From Citrobacter sp. FP75 (GTDB lineage: Bacteria; Pseudomonadota; Gammaproteobacteria; Enterobacterales; Enterobacteriaceae), in NCBI RefSeq assembly GCF_018342065.1, contig NZ_JAFDOE010000003.1:62001-126000 (forward strand): a DNA stretch of 64,000 nucleotides, in the 5' to 3' direction. Below the pieces are notes generated by a model. It searched no databases. It was not told where the DNA came from and saw only the letters and a list, made by a program, of their open reading frames with translations. Below are positions 37,674 through 47,014 of the stretch, piece by piece. The position numbers were made by a program, and so were the translations under genes. The first letter of the stretch is position 1, and the number at the start of each line of letters is the position of its first letter.

Positions 37674-38792
37674 ATGCATAACCAGGCTCCAATTCAACGT
37701 AGAAAATCGACACGCATTTACGTTGGGAACGTGCCGATTGGCGATGGCGCGCCCATTGCCGTACAATCAATGACCAATACGCGTACCACTGACGTGGAAG
37801 CGACGGTTAATCAGATCAAAGCGCTGGAACGCGTAGGCGCAGACATTGTTCGTGTCTCAGTACCGACAATGGATGCCGCAGAAGCGTTCAAGCTTATCAA
37901 ACAGCAGGTTAATGTCCCGCTGGTTGCCGATATTCACTTCGATTACCGTATTGCGCTGAAAGTGGCGGAATACGGTGTCGATTGTTTGCGCATCAACCCA
38001 GGTAATATCGGCAGTGAAGATCGTATTCGCATGGTGGTTGACTGCGCGCGCGATAAAAACATTCCAATCCGCATCGGCGTGAACGGTGGATCGCTGGAAA
38101 AAGATCTGCAGGAAAAATACGGCGAACCGACGCCGCAGGCGTTGCTCGAATCAGCAATGCGCCACGTCGATCATTTGGATCGTCTGAACTTCGATCAGTT
38201 TAAAGTCAGCGTCAAAGCGTCTGACGTTTTTCTGGCCGTTGAATCCTATCGCCTGCTGGCGAAGCAAATCGATCAGCCGCTGCATCTGGGGATCACCGAA
38301 GCGGGTGGCCTGCGTAGCGGTTCCGTGAAGTCGGCGATCGGTCTGGGTCTGCTGCTCTCCGAAGGGATCGGCGATACGCTGCGCGTCTCGTTGGCTGCCG
38401 ATCCGGTGGAAGAGATCAAGGTAGGGTTCGATATTTTGAAATCGCTGCGCATTCGCGCGCGCGGGATCAACTTTATTGCTTGTCCAACCTGTTCTCGTCA
38501 GGAGTTTGACGTCATTGGCACGGTGAACGCCCTGGAGCAGCGCCTGGAAGACATCATTACGCCAATGGACGTTTCAATCATCGGCTGTGTGGTGAATGGC
38601 CCGGGCGAAGCGCTGGTTTCTACGCTGGGTGTGACGGGCGGCAACAAGAAAAGCGGTCTGTATGAAGACGGCGTGCGTAAGGACAGACTCGACAACGACG
38701 ACATGATTACGCAGCTTGAGGCCCGTATTCGCGCTAAGGCAAGTATTCTGGACGAAGCGCGTCGTATCGACGTGCAGCAGCTTGAAAAATAA
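37674..38792 (+). CDS. ispG: 4-hydroxy-3-methylbut-2-enyl-diphosphate synthase IspG
   Basis: The 372-residue enzyme equals E. coli IspG in length and nearly in sequence. A TIM-barrel substrate domain is followed by the [4Fe-4S] cysteines in CPTCSRQ (about 270-273) and the third in [10 protein letters not shown] (about 305). It catalyses the penultimate MEP-pathway step to HMBPP. GCGGGAG precedes the ATG. Confidence 0.96.
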   Translation: MHNQAPIQRRKSTRIYVGNVPIGDGAPIAVQSMTNTRTTDVEATVNQIKALERVGADIVRVSVPTMDAAEAFKLIKQQVNVPLVADIHFDYRIALKVAEYGVDCLRINPGNIGSEDRIRMVVDCARDKNIPIRIGVNGGSLEKDLQEKYGEPTPQALLESAMRHVDHLDRLNFDQFKVSVKASDVFLAVESYRLLAKQIDQPLHLGITEAGGLRSGSVKSAIGLGLLLSEGIGDTLRVSLAADPVEEIKVGFDILKSLRIRARGINFIACPTCSRQEFDVIGTVNALEQRLEDIITPMDVSIIGCVVNGPGEALVSTLGVTGGNKKSGLYEDGVRKDRLDNDDMITQLEARIRAKASILDEARRIDVQQLEK

Positions 38793-38801
38793 TAACGTGA
38801 T

Positions 38802-38820
38802 GGGAAGCGGTGTGCTTCCC
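38802..38820 (+). terminator. ispG-hisS hairpin
   Basis: GGGAAGC-GGTGT-GCTTCCC is a 7-pair stem soon after ispG without a T-run. It probably attenuates or stabilises the transcript end. Confidence 0.45.
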
Positions 38821-38902
38821 GTGTATGATTGAACCCGCATGGCGCCCGCATCGTTCGGGTTAGCGCTGAGGGTTCATTTTTATATCCATAAAGAGAATAA
38901 AC

Positions 38903-40177
38903 GTGGCAAAAAACATTCAAGCCATTCGCGGCATGAACGATTATCTGCCTGGCGAAACCGCCATCTGGCAGCGCATTGAAGGCACTCTTAAAAACGTGCT
39001 CGGCAGCTACGGTTACAGTGAAATCCGCTTGCCGATTGTAGAGCAGACCCCGTTATTCAAACGCGCGATCGGTGAAGTCACCGACGTGGTTGAAAAAGAG
39101 ATGTATACCTTTGAGGACCGCAATGGCGACAGCCTGACTCTGCGTCCTGAAGGGACGGCTGGCTGCGTACGCGCCGGTATCGAACATGGTCTCCTGTACA
39201 ATCAGGAACAGCGTCTGTGGTATATCGGGCCGATGTTCCGCCACGAGCGCCCGCAAAAAGGTCGCTATCGTCAATTCCATCAGCTGGGTGTCGAAGTGTT
39301 TGGTCTGCAAGGCCCGGACATTGATGCTGAGCTGATTATGCTGACCGCCCGTTGGTGGCGCGCGCTGGGTATTTCAGAGCATGTCAGTCTTGAGCTGAAC
39401 TCCATTGGTTCACTGGAAGCGCGTGCTAACTACCGCGATGCGCTGGTCGCGTATCTGGAACAGCATAAAGAGAAACTGGACGAAGACTGCAAGCGTCGCA
39501 TGTATACCAACCCGCTGCGTGTACTTGACTCCAAAAATCCGGAAGTCCAGGTTCTGCTTAACGATGCGCCGCGGCTTGGCGACTACCTGGATGACGACTC
39601 ACGCGAGCATTTCGCCGGTCTGTGCAAGCTGCTGGAATCAGCAGGTATTGCCTACACCGTTAACCAGCGCCTGGTTCGTGGTCTCGATTACTACAACCGT
39701 ACCGTATTTGAGTGGGTCACCAGCAGTCTGGGCTCGCAGGGTACCGTGTGTGCGGGCGGTCGTTACGACGGTCTGGTAGAGCAGCTTGGCGGTCGTGCAA
39801 CGCCTGCGGTTGGTTTCGCGATGGGCCTGGAACGACTTGTTTTGTTAGTTCAGGCAGTTAATCCGGAATTTATTGCCTCTCCCGTTGTCGATATATACCT
39901 GATCGCTTCAGGTGCGGATACGCAGTCGGCGGCAATGCGGCTTGCAGAACGTCTGCGCGATGAAGTACAGGGTGTGAAACTGATGACAAACCACGGTGGC
40001 GGCAACTTTAAGAAACAGTTTGCTCGCGCCGACAAGTGGGGCGCTCGCGTTGCACTGGTACTGGGTGAGTCCGAAGTGGCTGACGGTACTGTCGTAGTGA
40101 AGGATTTGCGCACTGGTGAGCAAACGGCAGTAGCGCAGGATAGCGTTGCCGCACATTTGCGCACGTTGACTTGCTAA
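38903..40177 (+). CDS. hisS: Histidyl-tRNA synthetase
   Basis: The 424-residue class II synthetase has motif 1 around [17 protein letters not shown], motif 2 ([16 protein letters not shown]), the histidine-specific [15 protein letters not shown] and motif 3 ([11 protein letters not shown]), then an anticodon-binding domain. The start is GTG (38903), as in E. coli, preceded by AAGAGAATAAAC. Together with ispG, yfgM and bamB it forms the conserved gene string. Confidence 0.96.
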   Translation: MAKNIQAIRGMNDYLPGETAIWQRIEGTLKNVLGSYGYSEIRLPIVEQTPLFKRAIGEVTDVVEKEMYTFEDRNGDSLTLRPEGTAGCVRAGIEHGLLYNQEQRLWYIGPMFRHERPQKGRYRQFHQLGVEVFGLQGPDIDAELIMLTARWWRALGISEHVSLELNSIGSLEARANYRDALVAYLEQHKEKLDEDCKRRMYTNPLRVLDSKNPEVQVLLNDAPRLGDYLDDDSREHFAGLCKLLESAGIAYTVNQRLVRGLDYYNRTVFEWVTSSLGSQGTVCAGGRYDGLVEQLGGRATPAVGFAMGLERLVLLVQAVNPEFIASPVVDIYLIASGADTQSAAMRLAERLRDEVQGVKLMTNHGGGNFKKQFARADKWGARVALVLGESEVADGTVVVKDLRTGEQTAVAQDSVAAHLRTLTC

Positions 40178-40190
40178 GGAGAAGGACTGC

Positions 40191-40811
40191 GTGGAAATTT
40201 ATGAAAACGAAAACGACCAGGTTGATGCGGTAAAACGCTTCTTTGCCGAGAATGGTAAAGCGCTGGTGGTTGGGGTGATTTTAGGGGTTGGTGCGCTGGT
40301 TGGCTGGCGTTACTGGACCAGTCATCAGACGGAGTCCGCACGCTCTGCTTCTCTGGCGTATCAAAATACGGTGACTGCGGTTAGCGCGGGCAAACAGGAT
40401 AGCATTCCTGCAGCAGAGAAATTTGCACAAGAGAACAAAAATACCTACGGCGCGTTAGCTTCGATGGAACTGGCGCAGCAGTTTGTTGACCAAAACGAAC
40501 TTGAGAAAGCCGCTACCCAGCTGCAACAAGGACTGGCGGCTACCAGCGATGAGAATCTCAAAGCGGTGATTAATCTGCGTCTTGCGCGTGTTCAGGTTCA
40601 GCTTAAGCAAGCGGATACCGCGCTGAAAACACTCGATACCATTAAAGGTGAAGGGTGGACGGCAATTGTCGCCGATCTGCGTGGCGAAGCGTTGCTGAGC
40701 AAAGGCGATAAACAAGGTGCGCGTAGCGCATGGGAAGCTGGCGTGAAAAGCGATGCCTCTCCTGCTCTGAGCGAAATGATGCAGATGAAAATCAATAATT
40801 TGTCCATCTGA
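40191..40811 (+). CDS. yfgM: YfgM, SecYEG-associated chaperone-network protein
   Basis: The 206-residue protein has one N-terminal membrane helix (about 24-42) and a periplasmic TPR-like region. E. coli YfgM associates with PpiD at the SecYEG translocon and with the RcsB pathway. It starts with GTG after AAGGAGAAGG, 14 bases after hisS, and is followed 11 bases later by bamB. Confidence 0.93.
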   Translation: MEIYENENDQVDAVKRFFAENGKALVVGVILGVGALVGWRYWTSHQTESARSASLAYQNTVTAVSAGKQDSIPAAEKFAQENKNTYGALASMELAQQFVDQNELEKAATQLQQGLAATSDENLKAVINLRLARVQVQLKQADTALKTLDTIKGEGWTAIVADLRGEALLSKGDKQGARSAWEAGVKSDASPALSEMMQMKINNLSI

Positions 40812-40821
40812 GAGGGACCCG

Positions 40822-42000
40822 ATGCAATTGCGTAAATTACTTCTGCCAGGGCTGCTTTCCGTTACCCTATTAAGCGGCTGTTCACTGTTTAGTGGCGAAG
40901 AAGATGTCGTTAAGATGTCCCCATTACCGGTGGTTGAAAACCAGTTTACTCCGTCCACTGAATGGAGCACGTCTGTAGGTAACGGTATTGGTGATTTCTA
41001 TTCCAATCTTCATCCTGCACTGGCGGATAACGTTGTCTATGCTGCCTCGCGCGCGGGTGTGGTGAAAGCGTTGAATGCGGACGACGGCAAAGAAGTCTGG
41101 TCTGTTAATCTCGGTGAGAAAGACGGTTGGTTCTCTCGCGCTTCTGCACAGCTTTCTGGCGGTGTAACGGTTTCCGGTGGTCATGTTTATATCGGTAGTG
41201 AAAAAGCGCAGGTTTATGCGCTTAACACCAGTGACGGTACCATTGCATGGCAGACCCGAGTCGCCGGTGAAGCGCTGTCTCGCCCGGTGGTGAGCGATGG
41301 CGTGGTATTGATTCACACCAGCAACGGTCAGCTGCAGGCATTGAACGAAGCTGACGGTGCCGTCAAATGGACCGTCAACCTGGATATGCCATCGCTTTCT
41401 TTACGCGGTGAGTCTGCCCCGGCTAGCGCTTTCGGTGCCGCGATTGTTGGCGGTGATAACGGTCGCGTGAGCGCCGTGCTGATGCAACAGGGCCAGATGA
41501 TTTGGCAGCAACGTATTTCTCAGGCGACTGGTCCAACTGAAATCGACCGTCTGAGTGATGTAGACACCACGCCGGTTATCGTTAATGGCGTTGTGTACGC
41601 CCTGGCTTATAATGGTAACCTGACGGCGCTGGATCTGCGCAGCGGCCAGATTATGTGGAAACGTGAACTTGGTTCGGTGAATGATTTCATCGTCGACGGC
41701 AATCGTATCTATCTGGTTGATCAGAATGACCGCGTGCTGGCGCTGACCACTGACGGCGGCGTAACGCTGTGGACGCAAAGCGATTTGCTGCACCGTCTGC
41801 TGACGTCTCCGGCGCTGTATAATGGCAACCTGGTTGTTGGTGATAGCGAAGGCTACCTGCACTGGATCAACGTTGATGATGGCCGCTTTGTGGCCCAGCA
41901 GAAAGTCGACAGCTCTGGTTTCCTGACCGAGCCGGTATCGGCTGATGGTAAACTGCTGATCCAGGCAAAAGACGGTACGCTGTACTCCATTACGCGTTAA
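40822..42000 (+). CDS. bamB: Outer-membrane assembly lipoprotein BamB
   Basis: The 392-residue lipoprotein has lipobox LSGC (Cys20) with Ser at +2, fitting transport to the outer membrane. Eight PQQ-like blades form a beta-propeller (for example NADDGKEVWSVNL, NTSDGTIAWQTRV, DLRSGQIMWKREL). It works with BamA in inserting outer-membrane beta-barrel proteins, which may include SinH encoded nearby. Confidence 0.96.
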   Translation: MQLRKLLLPGLLSVTLLSGCSLFSGEEDVVKMSPLPVVENQFTPSTEWSTSVGNGIGDFYSNLHPALADNVVYAASRAGVVKALNADDGKEVWSVNLGEKDGWFSRASAQLSGGVTVSGGHVYIGSEKAQVYALNTSDGTIAWQTRVAGEALSRPVVSDGVVLIHTSNGQLQALNEADGAVKWTVNLDMPSLSLRGESAPASAFGAAIVGGDNGRVSAVLMQQGQMIWQQRISQATGPTEIDRLSDVDTTPVIVNGVVYALAYNGNLTALDLRSGQIMWKRELGSVNDFIVDGNRIYLVDQNDRVLALTTDGGVTLWTQSDLLHRLLTSPALYNGNLVVGDSEGYLHWINVDDGRFVAQQKVDSSGFLTEPVSADGKLLIQAKDGTLYSITR

Positions 42001-42023
42001 TCGTCCTGGCCGCTCGCTTTGAA

Positions 42024-42060
42024 AAACGGCTCCTGGTGCAGGGGCCGTTTTACTGTTTTT
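42024..42060 (+). terminator. bamB-der attenuator
   Basis: AAACGGCTCC (42024-42033) pairs with GGGGCCGTTT (42041-42050), followed by TACTGTTTTT. A likely intrinsic terminator or attenuator in front of der. Confidence 0.7.
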
Positions 42061-42117
42061 AACAATGGCGTAAAAATGCGTCCGTTGTCTGATGATTTTT
42101 TAAATGAGGCTTTAAAC

Positions 42118-43590
42118 ATGGTACCTGTGGTCGCGCTTGTCGGGCGCCCTAACGTTGGCAAATCCACGTTATTTAACCGTCTAACTCGCACCCGAGATGC
42201 GCTGGTTGCGGATTTCCCGGGTCTGACTCGTGACCGTAAGTACGGTCGTGCGGAGATTGAAGGCCGCGAGTTTATCTGTATTGATACCGGCGGTATTGAT
42301 GGCACCGAAGATGGTGTTGAAACGCGCATGGCGGAACAGTCGCTGTTAGCCATCGAAGAAGCCGACGTTGTGCTGTTCATGGTGGATGCGCGTGCTGGCC
42401 TGATGCCGGCAGATGAAGCCATCGCCAAGCATCTGCGTTCACGCCAAAAACCAACTTTCCTGGTCGCCAACAAAACTGACGGGCTAGATCCGGATCAGGC
42501 GGTTGTTGATTTCTATTCGCTGGGCTTAGGTGAGATTCACCCGATCGCGGCGTCCCATGGTCGTGGCGTTCTCAGCCTGCTGGAGCATGTTCTTCTGCCG
42601 TGGATGGATGACGTTGCACCACAGGAAGAAGTGGATGAAGACGCAGAATACTGGGCGAAGCTGGAAGCCGAAGAAAACGGCGAAGAAGAGCCTGAAGACG
42701 ACTTCAACCCGCAGGATTTGCCAATCAAACTGGCGATTGTCGGACGTCCGAACGTAGGTAAGTCCACACTCACTAACCGTATTCTTGGCGAAGACCGAGT
42801 GGTGGTTTACGACATGCCGGGAACCACGCGTGACAGTATTTATATCCCGATGGAACGCGATGGGCGCGAATACGTGCTGATCGACACGGCGGGCGTGCGT
42901 AAACGCGGCAAAATTACCGAAGCGGTAGAGAAGTTCTCTGTTATCAAGACGCTGCAGGCTATTGAAGACGCCAACGTGGTGATGCTGGTGATTGACGCGC
43001 GCGAAGGTATTTCCGATCAGGATCTGTCGCTGCTGGGCTTTATCCTCAATAGTGGGCGCTCACTTGTTATCGTGGTCAACAAGTGGGATGGCCTGACGCA
43101 GGAAGTGAAAGAGCAGGTCAAAGAGACGCTGGACTTCCGTCTGGGCTTTATTGATTTTGCGCGCGTACACTTTATCTCTGCGTTGCACGGTAGCGGCGTA
43201 GGCAATCTGTTTGAATCGGTGCGTGAAGCGTATGACAGCTCAACCCGCCGCGTCAGCACCGCGATGCTGACTCGCATCATGACCATGGCAACAGAAGATC
43301 ACCAGCCGCCGCTGGTGCGCGGTCGTCGTGTGAAGCTGAAATATGCGCATGCCGGTGGCTACAACCCACCGATTGTGGTGATTCACGGCAACCAGGTCAA
43401 AGACCTGCCGGATTCTTACAAACGTTATCTGATGAACTACTTCCGTAAATCACTGGAAGTGATGGGAACGCCGATCCGTATTCAGTTCAAAGAAGGGGAA
43501 AACCCATTTGCGAACAAGCGCAATACGTTGACGCCGACGCAGATGCGTAAACGTAAGCGTCTGATTCAGCACATCAAAAAAAGTAAATAA
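42118..43590 (+). CDS. der: Ribosome-assembly GTPase Der
   Basis: The 490-residue protein has two tandem G domains, each with GRPNVGKST (about 8-16 and 210-218), [16 protein letters not shown] switch regions and NKTD/NKWD motifs, plus a C-terminal KH-like domain. An acidic linker (about 165-200) joins the G domains. It acts in 50S subunit biogenesis. The ATG at 42118 gives [11 protein letters not shown] as in E. coli; the ATG at 42019 lies inside the attenuator. Confidence 0.96.
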   Translation: MVPVVALVGRPNVGKSTLFNRLTRTRDALVADFPGLTRDRKYGRAEIEGREFICIDTGGIDGTEDGVETRMAEQSLLAIEEADVVLFMVDARAGLMPADEAIAKHLRSRQKPTFLVANKTDGLDPDQAVVDFYSLGLGEIHPIAASHGRGVLSLLEHVLLPWMDDVAPQEEVDEDAEYWAKLEAEENGEEEPEDDFNPQDLPIKLAIVGRPNVGKSTLTNRILGEDRVVVYDMPGTTRDSIYIPMERDGREYVLIDTAGVRKRGKITEAVEKFSVIKTLQAIEDANVVMLVIDAREGISDQDLSLLGFILNSGRSLVIVVNKWDGLTQEVKEQVKETLDFRLGFIDFARVHFISALHGSGVGNLFESVREAYDSSTRRVSTAMLTRIMTMATEDHQPPLVRGRRVKLKYAHAGGYNPPIVVIHGNQVKDLPDSYKRYLMNYFRKSLEVMGTPIRIQFKEGENPFANKRNTLTPTQMRKRKRLIQHIKKSK

Positions 43591-43609
43591 TTCATTTTGA
43601 CTTCGATAG

Positions 43610-43636
43610 AAGCCCGCGCATGTCGCGGGCTTTTTT
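43610..43636 (+). terminator. der terminator
   Basis: AGCCCGCG-CATGT-CGCGGGCT followed by TTTTT is a strong intrinsic terminator. Confidence 0.9.
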
Positions 43637-43891
43637 CACCTTTTTTATCGCAAGCGTCCGCCTGTTTGATGTCAATCACTATTCGTTTTTTGCCAAGTTT
43701 AAATCTAAGAAAGTAGACAATTGTCGAGTTTTCATCTTAAAGTCCCCCGGTTGGTACTAGACAAAACTACTGTCAGGTTATCAAATGGTTAAATAAATCT
43801 TCGCCGCATGTAAAAAATCGGCCAGCTACGTAACTGGTCGGCGTACATCGCGGTGTTTATAAGCACGACGACATATCTTTTCAGGAGAATT
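43637..43891 (+). promoter_or_regulatory. Promoter and leader of the POT transporter gene
   Basis: A gene-free, AT-rich stretch of about 250 bases. It holds a hairpin, CGGCCAG-CTACGTAA-CTGGTCG (43819-43840), about 50 bases before the start codon and a good AGGAGAA Shine-Dalgarno. The long leader suggests regulated expression, but I recognise no specific operator. Confidence 0.4.
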
Positions 43892-45433
43892 ATGCAATCC
43901 TCTACTCAACCGCAAGAAAGCCGAACGTTCTTCGGCCATCCTTACCCGCTCGGCTCGCTGTTCTTCACAGAGATGTGGGAGCGTTTCTCGTTTTATGGCA
44001 TTCGCCCGTTACTGATCCTGTTTATGGCGGCTACCGTTTATGACGGCGGCATGGGGCTGGCGCGTGAAAACGCCTCGGCGATTGTCGGTATCTTTGCCGG
44101 TACAATGTATCTTGCCGCGCTGCCGGGCGGCTGGCTGGCGGATAACTGGCTCGGCCAGCAGAGGGCGGTCTGGTATGGCTCCATTCTGATTGCGCTCGGC
44201 CACCTGTCGATTGCTCTCTCGGCCATCATGGGAGACAACCTGTTTTTTATCGGCCTGATGTTTATCGTGCTCGGTTCCGGTCTGTTTAAGACCTGTATCT
44301 CGGTGATGGTGGGTACGCTGTATAAAAAAGGCGATGCGCGTCGCGACGGCGGTTTCTCGCTGTTCTACATGGGCATCAATATGGGCTCCTTCATTGCGCC
44401 ATTGATCTCCGGTTGGCTGATTAAAACCCACGGCTGGCACTGGGGTTTTGGTATCGGTGGTATCGGAATGCTGGTGGCGTTGCTTATCTTTCGTCTCTTT
44501 GCCGTTCCGGCAATGAAACGTTACGATAGCGAAGTGGGTCTGGACTCGACCTGGAACAGTCCGGTCGTGAAGCGTAACGGGGTGGGCGCATGGCTACTGG
44601 CGCTGGCGGTTGGTGTGGCGGTTATCGTTACGCTGATTGCGCAGGGTGTGATTGTGATTAATCCGGTCGCGGTTGCCAGCATGCTGGTGTACGTGATTGC
44701 CGCGTCAGTTGCGCTTTACTTTATCTATCTGTTTGTCTTTGCCGGTCTGAGCCGTAAAGAGCGCGCCAGACTGCTGGTTTGCTTTATCCTGCTGGTTTCC
44801 GCTGCGTTCTTCTGGTCTGCGTTTGAGCAGAAGCCTACTTCGTTCAACCTGTTCGCCAATGACTACACTAACCGTATGATCGGTGATTTTGAAATCCCGG
44901 CGGTGTGGTTCCAGTCGATCAACGCGCTGTTTATCATCTTGCTGGCCCCGGTATTCAGCTGGGCGTGGCCAAAACTGGCGAGCATGAACATTCGCCCAAG
45001 CAGTATCACCAAGTTTGTCATCGGCATTCTCTGCGCGGCGGCGGGCTTTGGCGTGATGATGCTGGCGGCGCAGGACGTGCTGGCAAATGGCGGCGCGGGC
45101 GTTTCTCCATTCTGGCTGGTGGGCAGTATCCTGATGCTTACGCTCGGCGAACTCTGTCTGAGCCCGATTGGCCTTGCGACCATGACGCTGCTGGCGCCGG
45201 AAAGAATGCGTGGACAGATGATGGGGCTGTGGTTCTGCGCCAGTGCGCTGGGTAACCTGGCCGCGGGTCTGATTGGTGGCCATGTGAAGGCTGACCAACT
45301 GGATATGCTGCCAGATCTCTTCGCACGCTGTTCTATTGCGCTGCTGATCTGCGCCGCAGTACTGATCGTCCTCATTGTGCCGATTCGTCGCATGCTGGAA
45401 AATACGCAAACTAAACCGGTGACCAGCGCCTGA
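43892..45433 (+). CDS. POT/PTR family proton-dependent peptide transporter
   Basis: The 513-residue inner-membrane protein has about 14 hydrophobic helices. The family signature EMWERFSFYG (about 25-34) carries the ExxERF proton-coupling motif, and the second POT signature is present as FSLFYMGINMGSF. GELCLSPIG matches the later conserved block. The family takes up di- and tripeptides, occasionally other substrates. It is not a close match to E. coli DtpA-D, so I leave it unnamed. The ATG at 43892 follows AGGAGAA. E. coli has no transporter between der and yfgJ; it looks like an insertion. Confidence 0.8.
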   Translation: MQSSTQPQESRTFFGHPYPLGSLFFTEMWERFSFYGIRPLLILFMAATVYDGGMGLARENASAIVGIFAGTMYLAALPGGWLADNWLGQQRAVWYGSILIALGHLSIALSAIMGDNLFFIGLMFIVLGSGLFKTCISVMVGTLYKKGDARRDGGFSLFYMGINMGSFIAPLISGWLIKTHGWHWGFGIGGIGMLVALLIFRLFAVPAMKRYDSEVGLDSTWNSPVVKRNGVGAWLLALAVGVAVIVTLIAQGVIVINPVAVASMLVYVIAASVALYFIYLFVFAGLSRKERARLLVCFILLVSAAFFWSAFEQKPTSFNLFANDYTNRMIGDFEIPAVWFQSINALFIILLAPVFSWAWPKLASMNIRPSSITKFVIGILCAAAGFGVMMLAAQDVLANGGAGVSPFWLVGSILMLTLGELCLSPIGLATMTLLAPERMRGQMMGLWFCASALGNLAAGLIGGHVKADQLDMLPDLFARCSIALLICAAVLIVLIVPIRRMLENTQTKPVTSA

Positions 45434-45496
45434 TAACACCTCGATTTTGCCGGGGCAGACGTTATGCCCCGGCCATTTAATTTTCGAGGTAAGAAC

Positions 45497-46531
45497 ATGC
45501 TGTTTGGGTTTGTTGGACTTGGCGCAGTCGTTGAAACGGCATACTTGCCTGCATTACGTAACAGGTTCGGTGATTCACTCTGCTGCGTGGGATTTGACGT
45601 TCAATCCACAAAACAGCCAGCAGGCGTGACGCGTTGTACATCGCTCGAAGCGCTGCTTGCTCAGCCTCTGGATACCTTGTTTATCACGACCACGTCCCTG
45701 CATCACCTTGAGGTGCTTGAACAAGCCCTGGCCTCTCCCATCGCTCATATCGTGGTTGAAAAACCTATTGTTGCCACGCTCGCCCAAATTGAAATACTGA
45801 AAACGCTTTTGGCCCAGCCAGGCGCAGCCGATCGTGTGCTGGCGCTCGACCACTGGATGGCGCGCATTGAAACGGTGACACGAGGGTTGGTCAGCACTTT
45901 TGCCGAGATTGTGAAAATCGAAGGTTTCTTGCAGGAACCAAGTGGGTTTAACGCCGCAGGGGAGCCGATAGCACTTAACTTTGCCACCGGTGAACCGGAC
46001 ACGCGTGAACTTCGCCACCCGGATGGCGTGATTCTGGATATCGGTACGCACGTGTTGGCAATGCTTAGGGAAACGGTACGGTATCTGGGAGGGAATAATG
46101 AGATGGTGCTGCGGGTGGTGAGTGCGAAAGACCGTCTGGGGCGTGATATCCCCCTGAATGACCTGACTACGGCAGAAGGCGAGGCGCATCTGCAAGGGCA
46201 GATAAGCGGTATTCCACTGGATATCTGGCTCAACAAATACGCGGGACCTGCTGGCGGACAAAAAGGTCTGCGGATTTATCTTCGCGACGGAAGTATCATC
46301 AGCCATGACCGATGCGGTGCGGTAGATGTGCTGGAAGTGATTGATGGTGAGGTGGTGCAACGCTGGAGCATTACCGGTACGATTTACGCCCATTGTCTTG
46401 CTGAGCAAATTCTGGGAGCGCAAAGTTTGTTTGAACGTTGTCCGCAGGAAGTGAGCCAAACGACACTGCGCAGGCTGGAAGAAGTGGAGTGCCTGTTAAC
46501 ATTACAGCAGCAGTTACGTGGGCCACATTAA
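45497..46531 (+). CDS. Gfo/Idh/MocA-family oxidoreductase
   Basis: The 344-residue protein begins with a Rossmann dinucleotide-binding start (LFGFVGLGAVVETAYLPAL) and has the VEKPIVAT motif (about 88-95), the EKP of this family with its conserved lysine. A C-terminal alpha/beta domain contains DIGTHVLAML, the usual histidine region. Members are NAD(P)-dependent dehydrogenases or reductases of sugars and cyclitols. Substrate unknown. It lies 63 bases after the POT gene behind GAGGT and may be co-transcribed with it. Confidence 0.75.
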   Translation: MLFGFVGLGAVVETAYLPALRNRFGDSLCCVGFDVQSTKQPAGVTRCTSLEALLAQPLDTLFITTTSLHHLEVLEQALASPIAHIVVEKPIVATLAQIEILKTLLAQPGAADRVLALDHWMARIETVTRGLVSTFAEIVKIEGFLQEPSGFNAAGEPIALNFATGEPDTRELRHPDGVILDIGTHVLAMLRETVRYLGGNNEMVLRVVSAKDRLGRDIPLNDLTTAEGEAHLQGQISGIPLDIWLNKYAGPAGGQKGLRIYLRDGSIISHDRCGAVDVLEVIDGEVVQRWSITGTIYAHCLAEQILGAQSLFERCPQEVSQTTLRRLEEVECLLTLQQQLRGPH

Positions 46532-46584
46532 GCGCATAGTGTTAAAATAAAAGCAGCAATACATTTTCTGTACGAGGACACGAT

Positions 46585-46803
46585 ATGTCGATTACCTGCC
46601 CGGATTGTCATGCTGAGCTGGAGCCACAAAATGGTGTGGCGCACTGCGAGCATTGTCACAAAGATATTCAACTGGATGCACGTTGTCCGGAATGCCATCT
46701 GCCACTGCAAGTATTAAAAGCCTGCGGCGCAGTGGATTATTTCTGTCAGAACGGCCATGGCCTTATCTCGAAAAAATGCGTGGAATATAATGTTGTAATA
46801 TAA
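46585..46803 (+). CDS. yfgJ: Zinc-ribbon protein YfgJ
   Basis: The 72-residue protein has three CxxC pairs (CPDC, CEHC, CPEC) plus a further Cys/His set (FCQNGHG), as expected of a zinc-ribbon of the YfgJ/DUF1407 family. The LKACGAVDYFCQNGHGLISKK block is nearly identical to E. coli YfgJ. Function unknown. It marks the left border of the adhesin island. Confidence 0.9.
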   Translation: MSITCPDCHAELEPQNGVAHCEHCHKDIQLDARCPECHLPLQVLKACGAVDYFCQNGHGLISKKCVEYNVVI

Positions 46804-47014
46804 AATATATTATAGCCAACAAATGATTTTTGCTGGTTAATATATTCAATGAATATCAGCCAGCTTTAACTATTATTATCGCAAATATTTTGTCTTTTTT
46901 TATAATTTGGCTGATTTTTTAGGATTATATTTAGGTTGTAAAGGCATTCATTAGGGTGAATCATAAATATAATGTTCCTGTTGTACAGCAACTTTGTTAA
47001 TACAGGAACATGTT
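46804..47014 (+). promoter_or_regulatory. AT-rich sinH control region
   Basis: No gene is present. The sequence is conspicuously AT-rich compared with its surroundings, like H-NS-silenced islands. TATAAT (46968-46973) is a good -10 without a matching -35. A perfect 10-base inverted repeat (46972-46981 / 47002-47011) overlaps the sinH Shine-Dalgarno. Confidence 0.55.
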
